Assembly: GCA_943736015.1 (NCBI GenBank)
Contig: OX031061.1
Location: 17,555,290 to 17,619,289 of the forward strand
DNA length: 64,000 nucleotides
From: Tridacna crocea
Lineage: Eukaryota; Mollusca; Bivalvia; Cardiida; Cardiidae
Direction of reading: 5' to 3'
Part shown: in pieces, positions 22,976-34,035 of the stretch
Numbering within the stretch: position 1 is the first letter of the stretch
How the letters are laid out: each line of letters opens with the position of its first letter
Notes under the pieces: generated by a model
What the model saw: the letters and a program-made list of their open reading frames with translations, nothing else
Told to the model about the DNA's origin: nothing
Database searches by the model: none
Program-made: the position numbers and the translations under genes

Positions 22976-23048
22976 AAAAAAAAAAAAGCCAAACATTGTT
23001 TGAGTTCGTAATGTAAGAGAGGGAGAGAGAGAGAGAGGGGGAGTGGGA
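22976..23048. repeat. Poly-A and GA microsatellites
   Basis: An A run ends near 22987; a (GA)n run with G-rich end lies at about 23016-23042. Confidence 0.85.
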
Positions 23049-23207
23049 AAGGGAGTGCCTTACTATCAGTAATAAGTTGCAGAGATTTTTTTAAATCGTA
23101 CATTAGTTTGAAGGAAGTAATAATGGTTTTGATAAATTTACACAAATTTCAGACCGGTGTGTAGAATTTCCAAGACGTTCAAATTCAATAACAACATTAA
23201 CGAAGAT

Positions 23208-23308
23208 CACGCAGTTCTCCTTTTCCCAATAATTTTTCTAACCTTTCCAAATTAAGTTTCAGTTTTTGAGGCACATTCATTCGGTCATCTATCTATCTAT
23301 CTATCTAT
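23208..23308 (+). mobile_element. TTAA-hp right half with ATCT microsatellite
   Basis: GTTCTCCTTTTCCCAATAAT and CCTTTCCAAATTAAG lead into TCGGTCATCT. The element's GTCATCTGC has expanded into an (ATCT)n run at 23286-23308. Confidence 0.6.
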
Positions 23309-23430
23309 TACTTAATGCATCAATCCGTCCGCCCGTGTATTAATCAATCAATGATCATTTTGTTTAAATTGGGCTCAATTCTTGGAAATCTGTGAGCTAG
23401 TTCGAGTATTTTTAAACTTGTCTTTGATGT

Positions 23431-23535
23431 GGGGCGAGTTGTCCCTTAATTTGGTGCGAGTTGTCTTGGGGCGAGGTTTTTGTGGGGCGAGTTGTCTTGG
23501 GGCGAGTTGTCTTTGGGGCGAGTTGTCTGTCATTC
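23431..23535 (+). repeat. GGGGCGAGTTGTC minisatellite
   Basis: Six or so copies of (TT)GGGGCGAGTTGTC, 14-17 bp apart, 380-480 bp upstream of ABCG exon 1. Confidence 0.8.
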
Positions 23536-23914
23536 GTCATGGGTGGCCTTCGATCGAGTCACGTGTCTATGTTTACAAGTAGGGCCTAGTACATTTCAAG
23601 TGTAGGGGGGATTATGTATAGCTATGTATGCCAAATCGCAGATTCTGCACTACTTGTATTACATAATTCTAATTGATAGGTAATAACTCTTTGTTTCAAA
23701 GTTACGAAGTAGGGAAAAAGAGTTATTTTTTCTTCAGTAACTAATGTAACAGTATTAATGAGACATTATACCCTGTAATTTCATTGGTTGAAAATAATTA
23801 CTACCTAAGCAGGGAAACAAAGAATATGGCCGACAGGATGAACGTTTTGTGAGTGATCGCTTATTTTAAGTGCAATATTTGTATGGTGGCATTCATTAAA
23901 ACTTGAATTCTATC
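23536..23914 (+). promoter_or_regulatory. Probable 5' region of the ABCG gene
   Basis: It lies directly upstream of the first ABCG coding exon, with no acceptor between the in-frame stop at 23897 and the ATG at 23915, so the 5' UTR is probably continuous here. An upstream mini-frame (MADRMNVL, 23826-23852) could act as a uORF, or its end could be a donor (GTGAGT at 23849). I see no TATA box I would defend. Confidence 0.35.
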
Positions 23915-24122
23915 ATGGCAGAACTTCTTTCTGTCCATGTTCATATTCCCCAACACCTTGAGATTAGTGGAAACGAGACAAAAAATGGATTTAGACGTGA
24001 AAATAGTGGAATAAATGGTAGCTTGTCAAACAAGGGAAAACAGAACTACAACCTTCCACGCAAACGGAACTTAGACATAGAATTTAGAGACCTCAAATAC
24101 ACCGTGAAAGATGGACATAAAG
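23915..24122 (+). CDS. ABCG1/4-like: ABCG1/ABCG4-like transporter, coding exon 1
   Basis: The exon opens at ATG 23915, the first Met after an in-frame TAA (23897-23899), and encodes 69 codons plus one base, ending AAAG|GTATTT. The first ~50 residues (MAELLSVHVHIPQ...) are a variable, cytosolic N-terminus. NLDIEFRDLKYTV near residues 52-65 is the start of the ABCG nucleotide-binding domain and aligns with vertebrate ABCG1/ABCG4 (VNIEFRDLSYSV). Phase 1 matches exon 2 at 56829. ABCG1/ABCG4 are half-transporters that export sterols and act as dimers in plasma or endosomal membranes (family knowledge). The exon is followed by an unusually long intron of about 32.7 kb. An alternative upstream start exon cannot be excluded. 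Confidence 0.85.
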
Positions 24123-24295
24123 GTATTTTGGGTATTTTTTTATACTGAAGTAGACATAGGAAGTTTCACTATTGGGTGGGGGGGGGAGAATTAATGATAA
24201 TGCCATTTAATAAACATAGGTGGAACTGTAAGAACAAAAGTGTCTTGCGAGGAATATTGCGCCGTCCTCAAAACATCGTGGCACTAATGCCACGG
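24123..24295. other. Start of ABCG intron 1; nothing else seen
   Basis: Donor GTATTT followed by a G-rich run near 24177-24187. The intron continues to 56828. Confidence 0.6.
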
Positions 24296-24767
24296 TCACA
24301 TATAACAGACTGCTGCCGGATGGCAAGTTTTTAAACATATTTTGATACAATAATAGGAGACTGCACGGCGACCAGTCGCCACATGGCACATTGCACGGCG
24401 ATCAGTCACCGTGTGGTTGCAGTTCAATTTGAACGGCGGCAGTTCGATTTTGAGATGCCTTCCGGGGCCTGTTCGAGATTTATAAAAGTTATAATTGGAC
24501 AGCAACTGGACGATTTTTGAGCCATTGGAGAGCCTGTTAACTCATTGTACGGGCGCTGTTTGGTGACCCCACAATGCCTTTAGAAATTGGACAGCGCCTA
24601 GTCAATTTTTAGGAGAACGTTTATCTCAAAATCGTCTGGCAGCCAGACTGCCTTCGGTGACAGGACTGCCTCTGTCTAGGCGCTGGATGGAGCCCTGACA
24701 GGCATCGCCCAGTTGTAAGTAATCATCACGGCACAGTCCCATGACCTCCAGATCGCAGGGCAGCCAG
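24296..24767. mobile_element. Harbinger-associated repeat, left part
   Basis: TCACATATAACAGACTGCTGCC at the left end, then GCAGTTCAATTTGAACGGCGGCAG, TATAATTGGACAGC, GAGCCTGTTAACTCAT and GACTGCCTCTG. The same blocks in the same order occur at 58862-59300. GC-rich relative to its surroundings. Confidence 0.6.
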
Positions 24768-24783
24768 GGCTTTATCCAGGCAT

Positions 24784-24906
24784 TTTGGTAAAAGGCCCCT
24801 TGCCAAATTAGGGAAAAAAAATTATCGACAAAATGTCTTCAAAGTGTTTTCAAAAGGCTTCTTTCTCAGGGGTGTCAGAAGTAGGGATTGTGCGGTAATA
24901 GGTTAA
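24784..24906 (-). mobile_element. TTAA-hp fragment, 3' portion
   Basis: GTTTTCAAAAGGCTTCTTTC, GTGTCAGAAGTAGGGATTGT and GGTAATAGGTTAA. Confidence 0.7.
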
Positions 24907-24931
24907 ACCCCTTTTCCACCAAGCATCTCTC

Positions 24932-25201
24932 ATATGGAGTGCAACACGTGAAAAGGTGCATTCGGACATTTGCGTAAAGTGTCGTCCCGGATTAGCCTGC
25001 GCAGTCCGCGCAGGCTAATCCGAGACGGCACTTTACGACTACATTAGATTTTGTGTTACAGTAGACTTGCGTAAAACAGAAAATCACATAAAATCGGAAA
25101 GTATCGTTTTGGATTAGCCTGTGCGGACTGCAAACGCTGATTAGAGACGACACTTTACGCAAATGTCCGAATGACCCTTTTCGCGTGTTGCACTCCATAT
25201 A
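24932..25201. mobile_element. Foldback MITE
   Basis: Terminal inverted repeat of ~55 bp starting ATATGGAGTGCAACACG, with TTTGCGTAAAGTGTCGTC inside. Two inner hairpins; the first, at 24991-25023, has 14-bp arms GGATTAGCCTGCGC around AGTCC. Confidence 0.85.
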
Positions 25202-25328
25202 TAAATACATCCTTGTCAAACAATCTAGCAACCAACTGAATTGTCCTATTGAATTGGCTTTGATGTGCATGGAAAATGGAGAAATGCTGAAAGCCCAAGA
25301 CTGGACAGACTGATATGGGTTTTACCGT

Positions 25329-25554
25329 TTAACCCATTACCACTCAATCCCTACTTTTGACGCCCCTGAGAAAGAAGCCTTTTGAAAACACTGTGGGAAA
25401 AGGAGAAAATGCTGGTAACCAGCATTTTCTCCTTTTCCCACAATGTTTTCTACCCTTTCCAGATTAAATTTCTCTTTGTCAGTCACCTTTATTTTTTAGT
25501 CTGCAAATGCTTTCAATTTGGACCAGTCCAAAATTTTGTGTGGTAAAGAGTTAA
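25329..25554 (+). mobile_element. TTAA-hp MITE, full length
   Basis: Left stem has CACTGTGGG but right stem CCCACAATG, an uncompensated change. Confidence 0.9.
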
Positions 25555-25615
25555 TAGTAAAATTTTGCAGACTACAATCTCAATGTGGCTAAAATGGTAC
25601 AACTTGGAACTTTTC

Positions 25616-25773
25616 TTAACCCTCTACCAAACAATCCCTGGTTTTTACGACGATGAGATAGAAGCCTATTGAAAACATGGTAGGAAAAGGAGAAAATGCT
25701 GGTAACCAGCATATTCTCCTTTTCCCCAAATGTTCTTTACCCTGCTGGAAACAAATTTCCATTTTTAAGTTGT
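25616..25773 (+). mobile_element. TTAA-hp MITE, truncated after the hairpin
   Basis: Ends inside the right arm (AATTTCCATTTTTAAG) and abuts the next, inverted copy. Confidence 0.8.
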
Positions 25774-26005
25774 TTAACTCATTACCAAATGACAAAATTT
25801 TATGTTTATCCAAATTGAAAGCATTTGCAGATACGACAAAATAAAAGTGACTGAAAAATTGAAATTTGTTTTGTGAAGGGTAGAAAACATTGTGGGAAAA
25901 GGAGAAAATGCTGGTTACCAGCATTTTCTCTTTTTCCCACAATGTTTTTATACAGGCTTCCTTCTCGGGGTCGTCAAAAGTAGGGATTGTGTGGTAATGG
26001 GTTAA
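25774..26005 (-). mobile_element. TTAA-hp MITE, full length
   Basis: TTAACTCATTACCAAATGAC to TGTGTGGTAATGGGTTAA, with a well-paired hairpin. Confidence 0.9.
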
Positions 26006-26019
26006 TATGCAAGTACTTT

Positions 26020-26193
26020 CAAATTGTAGCAGTCTAGAATTTTGACGTTTGGTAAAGACTTCAGTAGGGCTGAAACATTGTGGAGGAAGGAGTAAATGCT
26101 GATAACCAATAATGGTCTCCTTTACCCAAAATTTGGGAATAAATTGTAATCTACTAGGGTCAATAAACTCAGAACTGTGTGATAATGGGTTAA
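26020..26193 (-). mobile_element. TTAA-hp MITE, decayed
   Basis: TTTGGTAAAGACTTCAGTAGG, GCTGATAACCA and GTGTGATAATGGGTTAA; the second stem arm is badly mutated. Confidence 0.55.
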
Positions 26194-26254
26194 AGCATTA
26201 GAGACTAAAATTAATGCCGTGGCTCATATTTGAAAAGCCTGTACCCTATATTGA

Positions 26255-26465
26255 TTAACCCGTTTTTACTACCCTGAGATCGAAGCCTGTTGAAAACATG
26301 TTGGGAAAAGGAGAAAATGCTGGTTACCAGCATTTTCTCCTTTTTCCACAATGTTTTCTACCCTACTGGAAACAAATGTCAGTTTTTGAGTCACATTTAT
26401 TTTGTTGTCTGCAAGTGCTTTCAATTTTGACCAGTCTAAAATTTTATCATTTGGTAAAAGGTTAA
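26255..26465 (+). mobile_element. TTAA-hp MITE
   Basis: Short left arm (ACAATCCC lost), with hairpin and right arm intact, ending GGTAAAAGGTTAA. Confidence 0.85.
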
Positions 26466-26634
26466 AGGTGTGAATAGAATGAAAGGTATACTGAAGGGTT
26501 CAGAAAGGTAACAGAAAGGTCATGGTTTTGAAGTAAACATCTGACGGAATGAGGCTGGCTATATTCCAGTGGCACTATGCAAGGTCGATTAATTTCAGCT
26601 GTGTCATTTGTATATACCTGCTCTGATCTTGTTA

Positions 26635-27168
26635 TTAACTCTTTACCAAACAATCCCTGGTTTTCACTGACTCTATTAACTCATTACAAAACGACAAAAT
26701 TTTAGGTTTGTCCAAATCAAAAGCATTTGTAGCTGACAAAGTTTTAGCCCGGTACCACAGAATCCCTACTTTTGACGCCCATAAGAAAGAAGCCTTTTGA
26801 AAACACTATGGGAAAAGGAGAAATGCTGGTAAACCAGCATTTTCTCCTTTTCCCACGGTGTTTTCTACCCTTCCCAGAACAAATTTCTATTTTTTAGTCG
26901 CCTTTGTCATCTGTAAATGCTTTCAATTTGGACCAGTCTAAAATTTTCTCGTGTGGTAAAGTTAAGTTTGTCCAAATCGAAAGCATTTGTAGCCAACAGA
27001 ACAGATTGAAGTGCCTGAAAATTTGAATTCATTTTGTGAAGGGTAGAAAACATAGTTGGAAAAAGAGAAAATGCTGGTTACCAGGATTTTCTCCTTTTCC
27101 CACAATGTTTTCCAAAGGCTTTTATCTTTGGGTCGTAAAAAAACAGGGATTGTTTGGTTACAGGTTAA
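26635..27168. mobile_element. Nested TTAA-hp composite
   Basis: An outer plus-type left end (26635-26682) is followed by a minus-type left end (26683-26744), then a complete plus copy (26745-26965; hairpin stem CACTATGGG/CCCACGGTG), then a minus-type copy ending GGTTACAGGTTAA. The block GTTTGTCCAAATC-AAAGCATTTGTAGC occurs on both sides of the inner copy, as expected if it inserted into or duplicated part of another. Confidence 0.7.
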
Positions 27169-27370
27169 TGGAGGTAAAATCAGCTGACTATCCTGATGTA
27201 TAACCCAGAGATGCAATAGTTTGATGATATTTTGATAAGATTTTGATAACCTACCTCAATTATGGTGATTGATCTGAATTATTTCAAGATGAACCTTTTA
27301 CAACACTGAAAAAATTTGACACTAGTCCAAAATGAAAGTAACTGCTGACAGTAATTTCGGTATTAATGAC

Positions 27371-27562
27371 TCAGAGCTCCAGATAGGAGAGTGATAGTAA
27401 TATAAATTAATTTTCTCTCTGCCAAACCCTATGTTGTGGGTTCTCATAAGAATCGTTTTGATGAGACGATTCTGATGAGTACCCAAAACATAGGATTTAG
27501 TTGAGAACAATTAATATTTACTGTTTTGAAATCAAAATCACTCCCTCTGTCATGAGCTCTAC
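27371..27562. mobile_element. Foldback MITE, CAGAGCTCC family
   Basis: Ends CAGAGCTCCAGATAGGAGAG and the complement of GAGCTCTACAG. The centre is a long hairpin (CCCTATGTTGTGGGTTCTCA with GATGAGTACCCAAAACATAGG). A second copy is at 62466-62658. Confidence 0.7.
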
Positions 27563-27616
27563 AGAACTATTTCTGAAATTTTCTCAGCCTTTTCTACAGT
27601 TTTCTTCATGACATCC

Positions 27617-27824
27617 TTAACCCTTTACCGCATCATGGCAAATTTTAGACTATCCAAATTGAAATTATTTGAGACGACAATTTCATAGATGCTCACATAA
27701 TGCAATTTTCCTTTGATAAGGTAGAAAACTTTGGTTACCAGCATTTTCTCCTTTTCCAACAATGTTTTCCGTAGGCTTCTTCCTCAGGGTCGTCAAAAGT
27801 TGTCATTGTGTGGTTAAGGGTTAA
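27617..27824 (-). mobile_element. TTAA-hp MITE lacking one hairpin arm
   Basis: Goes straight from GGTAGAAAACTTTG to GTTACCAGCATTTTC, so the left stem is deleted. Confidence 0.8.
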
Positions 27825-27968
27825 AACATAGGATTGTACATGTATGAGTAAGGGTTAAGGGTAATCTGTCGATATCTGGGCATGTCAGTAATTAATACGC
27901 AATAAATTTCATCCGAGGGGAGGGAGCTGGTATTTAGGGTAAAATTAAACCTCTTCTCACATTGTTTT

Positions 27969-28130
27969 GAACCTTTACCGTAGGATGCAAACTTTAAACG
28001 ACCCTTGGAAAGAAGCCTTTTGAAAAAATTGTGGGCAAAGGAGAAAAAGCTGGTAACCAGCATTTTCTCCTTCTCCCAGAATGTTTTCTACCCTTCACAA
28101 AACAAAATTTCAAATTTTAAGTCACTTTTT
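27969..28130 (+). mobile_element. TTAA-hp MITE, left part of a split copy
   Basis: Interrupted after GTCACTTTTT by the Helentron-like element at 28131. The missing right arm (ATGTTGTTGTCTGCAAATGC) resumes at 30022 and ends near 30091. Confidence 0.8.
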
Positions 28131-30021
28131 AGCTCAACTGAGCACGAAGTGCTCAAGGTGAGCTATTGTGTTCGATCAATGTCCGTCTGTCCGTCCATTC
28201 ACAATTACAAAAAAATATTCTCCTAAACTAACAATCAGATTTCAATCAAACTTCACAGAAATGATCCCTAGGTGATGCACTTTCAAATTACTTCAAAGAT
28301 TTGAATTCCATGAAGCACTCTGGTTGCCATGGCAACCGAGTGAAAAAACTTTAAAAAAATCTTCTCGTCCAAACCTGAAAGGACTAAAGCTTTCATATTT
28401 GGCATGTAGCATCATCTAGTGGCCCTCTACCAAACTACTTCAAATCATGGCTGTAGTGTTGAAATTGGCCCAATGTTGTGGGTTCTCGGATTTCACATAG
28501 AGATAAAGAAAGAAATCGTAGAAAATCTTCTTGTCCCAAACCGTAAGGCCTAGAGCTCTCATATTTGGCATGTAGCATCATCTAGTGGCCCTCTACTAAA
28601 ATACTTCAAATTATTGCAGTAGTGTGGAAATTGGCCCTATGTTGTGGGGTCTCGGATTTCACAAAGAGATAAAGAAGGAAATCTTAGAGAATTTTTCTTG
28701 TCCCAAACCGTAAGGGCTAGAGCTTTCATATTTGGCATGCAGCATCATCTAGTGGCCCTCTACCAAAATACTTCAAATTATGGCCCTGGTGTGAAAATTA
28801 AACCTATGTTGTTGGTCTTGGATTTCACAAAGAGATAAAGAAGGAAATCTTAGATAATTTTTCTTGTCCCAAACCGTAAGGGCTAGAGCTTTCATATTTG
28901 GCATGCAGCATCATCTAGTGGCCCTCTACCAAAATACTTCAAATTACGGCCCTGGTGTGAAAATTAAACCTATGTTGTTGGTCTTGGATTTCACATAGAG
29001 AGAAGGAAGGAAATTTTTAAAAAGCTTCTTGTCCAAATGGTAATGGCCAGAGCGTTCATATTTGGTATATAGCATCATCTAGTGGCCCTCTACCAAAATA
29101 CTTCAAATTATGTCCCTGATGTAAAGAATTGGCCCTATGTTGTGGGTCTATAACAATAAAGAAGGAAATCTTTAAAAATCTCTTCGTCCCAAACGGTAAT
29201 GGCCAGAGCTTTCATACATTTGGCATGTAGCATCATCTAGTGGCCCTCTACCAACATACTTCAAATTATGGCCCTAGTCTTGAAAATTGCCCTATGTTGT
29301 GGGTTCTCGGATTTCACATAGAGATAAAGAAGGAAATCTTAGAAAACCTTCTTCTCCCAAACCATGAAGGCTAGAGCTTTCATATTTTGCATGTAGCATC
29401 ATCTAGACTAGTGGCCCTCTACCAAAATATTTCAAATTATGGTCCTGGTGTGAAAGTTAGCCCTCTGTTGTTGGTCTCAGATTTCACATAGAGATAAAGA
29501 GGGAAATCTTTAAAAGTCTTCTTGTGAGCACTCTTGAGACCACATTTCTTGCTAAGCTGAATTGAAAATTGGTTAGAATGTCTCTCTCAATAAAATTTCA
29601 CACGAGTCTACATTTAATGCTTGTTCGGAATATAACTTTGTCATCTCAAGTCAGAACGACTTCAAAATTGGTATGCATGTTTGTTGTGATTTTACAGAGT
29701 ACTGTGTTCAAGTACAATAACTCTACCTAGCATGGATTTTGAGTAATTCCTCTTTGATCTTTATTTTAATAGTATTGTTTGCTTGTCCAGAGTGGAATTT
29801 TGAAGTCTCAAGTCAAATTGTTTGTTGCATTGCCTGCCCTTTGCAACTATTATACCTCCTTTACAACTGGCAGTGGGATTGCATATCTTGCGACAATTTG
29901 CCACTCTTGTTTCATCATCATTAGCCTTTGAACCTCAATATTTGGTAGTTATAATCTTTGTTGTAGACCTTTGCTGCTTAGTACTCAGGTGAGCGATATA
30001 GGACTATCATAGTCCCCTTGT
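28131..30021 (+). mobile_element. Helentron/pearl-like element
   Basis: 5' hairpin of 34 bp (28131-28164; AGCTCAACTGAGCACGAAG), then GTCCGTCTGTCCGTCC. Seven ~165-bp units follow (TCTAGTGGCCCTCTAC from 28416 to 29409), then a diverged region. The 3' end has AGGTGAGCGATATAGG, hairpin GGACTATCATAGTCC (30001-30015) and CCTTGT. No open frame; inserted in a TTAA-hp copy after a T5 run. Confidence 0.7.
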
Positions 30022-30091
30022 ATGTTGTTGTCTGCAAATGCTTTTAATTTGGACAAGCCAGAAATTTTGTCGTTTGGTAATTATGAATTAA
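30022..30091 (+). mobile_element. TTAA-hp MITE, right part of the split copy
   Basis: Continuation of 27969-28130 beyond the insertion. Confidence 0.75.
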
Positions 30092-30313
30092 CTCTACCAC
30101 ACAATCCCAACTTTTTAGGACTCTTACAAAGAAAGCCTTTGAAAACATTGTAGGAAAAGGAGAAAATGCTGGTAATCAGCATTTTCTCCTTTTCCCACAA
30201 TGTTTTCTGTCCTTTCCAAATCAAATTTCAAGTGGTGATCGACATCTATTTTGTCATCTGCAAATGCTTTCAGCATGGACTAGTCAAAAATTTTGTCGTT
30301 TGGTAAAGAGTTA
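30089..30313 (+). mobile_element. TTAA-hp MITE, full length
   Basis: Hairpin centre GCTGGTAATCAGCAT; right end TTTGGTAAAGAGTTA. Confidence 0.88.
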
Positions 30314-30342
30314 GTGCTCTAATAGAGTCATTTTTTTCCCAG

Positions 30343-30406
30343 GAGGTTGAGAAAAATGGAGAAAAGCTCATCATCAGCAAATTCTTAAATCGTTTACTCA
30401 ATGCCG
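30343..30406 (+). CDS. Possible orphan exon in ABCG intron 1
   Basis: Strong acceptor TCATTTTTTTCCCAG, then 21 open codons (EVEKNGEKLIISKFLNRLLN plus A) and a weak donor GTAGAT. Neither phase fits the ABCG frame (phase 1 would meet a TGA), so it would belong to another transcript nested in the intron. It could easily be chance. Confidence 0.2.
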
Positions 30407-31019
30407 GTAGATTTGAACTTTTTGTACTTTTTTTTTGTCATTTTCAAATTTTGTTATCATCTGACCTCTTTCTGAAGCTCTGGAAAAATTTTGATAACAG
30501 GAACATATTTTGTAGATGTAGAGCCGTGTAGAACACTGTGCTTCAATGACATTCAAATTATGCAACTTGTAAACTTCAAAATAAAATGAACATTACTTTA
30601 TAATTAGCTGAACATTTTAGGAGAAAAATTCAGATAATTTGTCAAAGCCGTGTCATCTACACTAGAGGCACTCCAGGAAAAGAAGGTTTGATGTACCTAT
30701 ATGATGCACAATACTGTACTCTAAGCCAGTCATCTGTTAATTTTGTATTGATAAAGTCCATGCTTTCAAACAAATGACTGATTCATAGGGTAGACATGGA
30801 CTTGGACAATGCAGAAAATTTACATAAAGGACAAATCTTCGCGCCAGGTCAGCAGAGTCTGCACAGCCTTACATGAACTGCAAATTTCTGCAGATGCACA
30901 AGAACACCTTTTCTCAGAGCATTAAGCTTGTCATCATGTGCCATAAGTATAACATTTTCAAATAACTATAATTATGTTTACTGAAGTTACATGTACATGT
31001 ATTTACTGTATGTCTCCTC
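30407..31019. other. No gene seen
   Basis: AT-rich intron sequence with a diverged stretch (CAGCAGAGTCTGCACAGCC near 30851) resembling the inner stem of the 24932 MITE family. Confidence 0.35.
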
Positions 31020-31249
31020 TTAACTCTTTACCACACAAGAAAAATTTTAGACAGGTTCAAATTGAAAGCATTTGCAAACGACAAAATAAAGATGACTGAA
31101 AAATTGAAATTTGTTCTGGGAAGGGTAGAAAACACTGTGGGAAAAGGAGAAAATGCTGGTTACCAGCATTTTCTCCTTTTCCCCCAGTGTTTTCAAAAGG
31201 CTTCTTTCTCAGGGGCGTCAAAAGTAGGGATTGTGTGGTAATGGGTTAA
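31020..31249 (-). mobile_element. TTAA-hp MITE, full length
   Basis: The hairpin uses the CACTGTG/CAGTG stem variant: AACACTGTGGG pairs with CCCCCAGTGTT. Confidence 0.9.
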
Positions 31250-32005
31250 AAGAAGCTATGCAAACAGAGAAAGTGAGTGTTTATTTTGTACCCAATTTGT
31301 ACCCAACTTGCAAAGCAAAGAGTGTGTCCAATTTTGTATTTTAGTGATTGTTAAAGGTGGGTGTTTAGAATTTTTACATCTCACCAAATTAAGAAATTTA
31401 TATATCACTGAAATTCATATAAAAAAATAATGCAAATCATCAATATTTAAGATTCATGAAATTACTAAAAAAAATTTTTTTGATGGTGTTCCCTTACAAG
31501 GCTACATGTATGCAGCCTCTTAAGCTATTTTTAGATTTCGCACCAAAAACCAATGAAGCATTTTGGGAATGTCAAGTGACTGGCACGTGACTCGTAACGC
31601 TTGAATTCCATTACAAAACAAACATGTAATAATTATGTTTCATAATGTTTTCTTCGGACGGTATGTTTGAAACTTTGTCTGTGTATTCCTGTGTGTAAAT
31701 GAGCGAACTGATCATCTAAAAATAGAACGTGTCTGCCATTGGTGTCAACCTGGGCTGTAGTAAATCCTTAATTTCTGGTGTTGTCGGATGCTTTTCGACT
31801 ACTGGGGTTTTATGAATGGAAATTAAAAGGCTTCGGGACTATAAGGATGATTGTTTTGCATTTCTGTAAAATTTTCGTCCCAAAATCTGAAGGGCCACCT
31901 TTAAGAGGAAACATAGAATTAGAGGAAATATTCATCAGATTCTTCAAATATTAAATATTGTCATTTTTATCAACAGTTTTTTTTTGGGGGGGGGGGGGGG
32001 GGCTA
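31250..32005. other. No gene; poly-G run
   Basis: No supported exon or repeat family. A 17-bp poly-G tract lies at 31986-32002. Confidence 0.4.
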
Positions 32006-32232
32006 TTAACTCTTTACCGAATGACAGAATTCTTGACCAGACCAAATTGAAAGCATTTGCAGACGGCAAAATAAATGTGATTGAAAAATGGAAATTTGTT
32101 TTGGGAAGGGTAGAAAACATTATAAGAAAAGGAGAAAATACTACTTACCAGCATTTTACCATTTTTGCACAATGTTTTCTAAAGGCTTCTCTCAGGGTCG
32201 TTGAAAGTCGGGATTGTGTGGTAAAGAGTTAA
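32006..32232 (-). mobile_element. TTAA-hp MITE, full length
   Basis: TTAACTCTTTACCGAATGAC to GTGTGGTAAAGAGTTAA; several stem mismatches. Confidence 0.9.
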
Positions 32233-32450
32233 GGAGAGCACTTTTATTAGGAGAACTATGGTATGTCAAATGTAGGCTGGTTAGCTGCTAACCAATGGGG
32301 AACCTGTACCAAATACACTACATGATTTTAACCTTCAAGATATTTGGTTAAGATGCCCTTTTATCCACTTGGAATCTTCACTGAAAATCTGTCCTCTTCT
32401 GAATTATGTGTTATTACTAAATTATTTATTTCAGACTTACACATTTTAAT

Positions 32451-32627
32451 GTACCTTACAAACAACCCCATTTTTTGAGTGAGAAATAAAGCATTTTCTT
32501 CTTGTCCCACAATGTTTTTTATCCTTTCACCTCCAAAAGCATAATTTTAGTCTCATCTAAATTGTTGTCTGCAAATACTTTCAGTTTGGACAACTCCAAG
32601 TTTTTTTTTTATTTGATAAAAATCAAC
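32451..32627 (+). mobile_element. TTAA-hp MITE, decayed
   Basis: AGCATTTTCTTCTTGTCCC, AATTGTTGTCTGCAAATAC and TTTGGACAACTCC. Confidence 0.6.
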
Positions 32628-32947
32628 TACAAGCCACAGAGTTCACAGCTGGATAGATAATCTGATGATTTAGACAGCAAAAGAGCAAAATCTATGACAA
32701 TAGGCCAAAAAACTGTATGATCAGTGATTACGTCAGTTTGATATCTGTTGTATAAATTAGTTGTGATATTGTTGCATGGAAGTTTGAAAGCTACATTGTA
32801 AAAGTTGTTATTTTATCAAGCAATTTGTATTCCTACTACATAACAAGATGAATCATTTAAACCATGAAAAAACCACAAGATCTTACAATTACAAAGCTTT
32901 TAAGGTAACCCATTATCAAGGGTGTGGCACCCATATGATTATGCACA

Positions 32948-33176
32948 TAAACCCTTTACTCCATAGATACTCATTTCTATGCATTGCTTGTAGGAGCCTT
33001 TGGAAAACATTGTGGCAAAAGATGAAATTGCTCGTGACGAGCAATTTCACCTTTTGCCACAATGTTTTCTATGGTATCAAAAGGTGTCATATACACATAA
33101 GAAACAGCTTCATCCTTGCTTTTATTTAGGGTCAATTAGAGATACCATAGAAATGCCTTATGGGGTAAAGGGTTAA
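32948..33176 (+). mobile_element. TTAA-hp subfamily B
   Basis: TAAACCCTTTACTCCATAG to TGGGGTAAAGGGTTAA. The arms differ entirely from the main family, but the outer stem AAAACATTGTGG is kept around a changed inner stem (CAAAAGATGAAATTGCTCGT, fully paired on the right). Second copy at 36168-36390, inverted. Confidence 0.8.
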
Positions 33177-33608
33177 TATGCACATCCATAAAAAAATCTA
33201 CCCAGAAAGTTGTAAATCACAATATATCATATCACACATACTGATTTTTTTTCTAGATTTCTGCGATTGTTCAAGCTAGTTAGGTGATTGATGCTCTTAT
33301 ATTACCAGGGAATTCCTATGTTATGCCTTACCATTATTGATGATGTTTCATGTGACATCATGCTGTTGAAAAAATGTTATAACTGTGTGTATAAATATTT
33401 TAACCTTGGATATGTCCATGCATATTCATGCAATATATTGTGAGTCCATTCCTAGGTGAGACTAAGCAGGGTTTTCCATGGCCCCTGTTTCTTTTAATTG
33501 TGACCCTGAAATTTTGAAAATGACCCCAGAATTCATATGTGTGCCGCCTTTTCTTTATTTGAAAGGGTCAATTGACCCAAAAATCAGAAAGTCAAGGGAA
33601 AATCCTGC
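33177..33608. other. No gene seen
   Basis: Intron sequence without supported features. Confidence 0.35.
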
Positions 33609-33828
33609 TTAACCTTTTCCCAAACAACAAGTTTTTAGACTGGTCCAAATTGAAAGCACTTGCAGACGACAAAATTAACTCAAAAATTGAAATATGCTTC
33701 CAACAGGATAGAAAACATTGTGGGAAAAGTAGAAATAGCTTGTTACCAGCATTTTCTCCTTTTCCCACAATGGTTTCAAAAGGCTTCTAAGGGTCGTAAA
33801 AACCAGGGATTGTTTGGTAAAGCGTTAA
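33609..33828 (-). mobile_element. TTAA-hp MITE, full length
   Basis: TTAACCTTTTCCCAAAC to TTTGGTAAAGCGTTAA. Confidence 0.88.
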
Positions 33829-34035
33829 GTTTTTACCACACAATTGGGACTTTTCAATGACCCTGAGAAAGAAGCGGCTTTTGAAAACATTGTGGGCAAA
33901 GGAGAAAATGCTGCATTTTCCCACAATGTTTTCTACTCTTCCCAAAACCAATTTTTATTTCAGTCATTTATTTTGTCGTCTGCAAATGCTTTCAATTTGG
34001 ACCATTTCAAGATTTTGTCGTTTGGTAAAGAGTTG
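33829..34035 (+). mobile_element. TTAA-hp MITE with shortened hairpin
   Basis: The stem tip and most of the right arm are deleted: GGAGAAAATGCTGCATTTTCCC. Confidence 0.8.
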
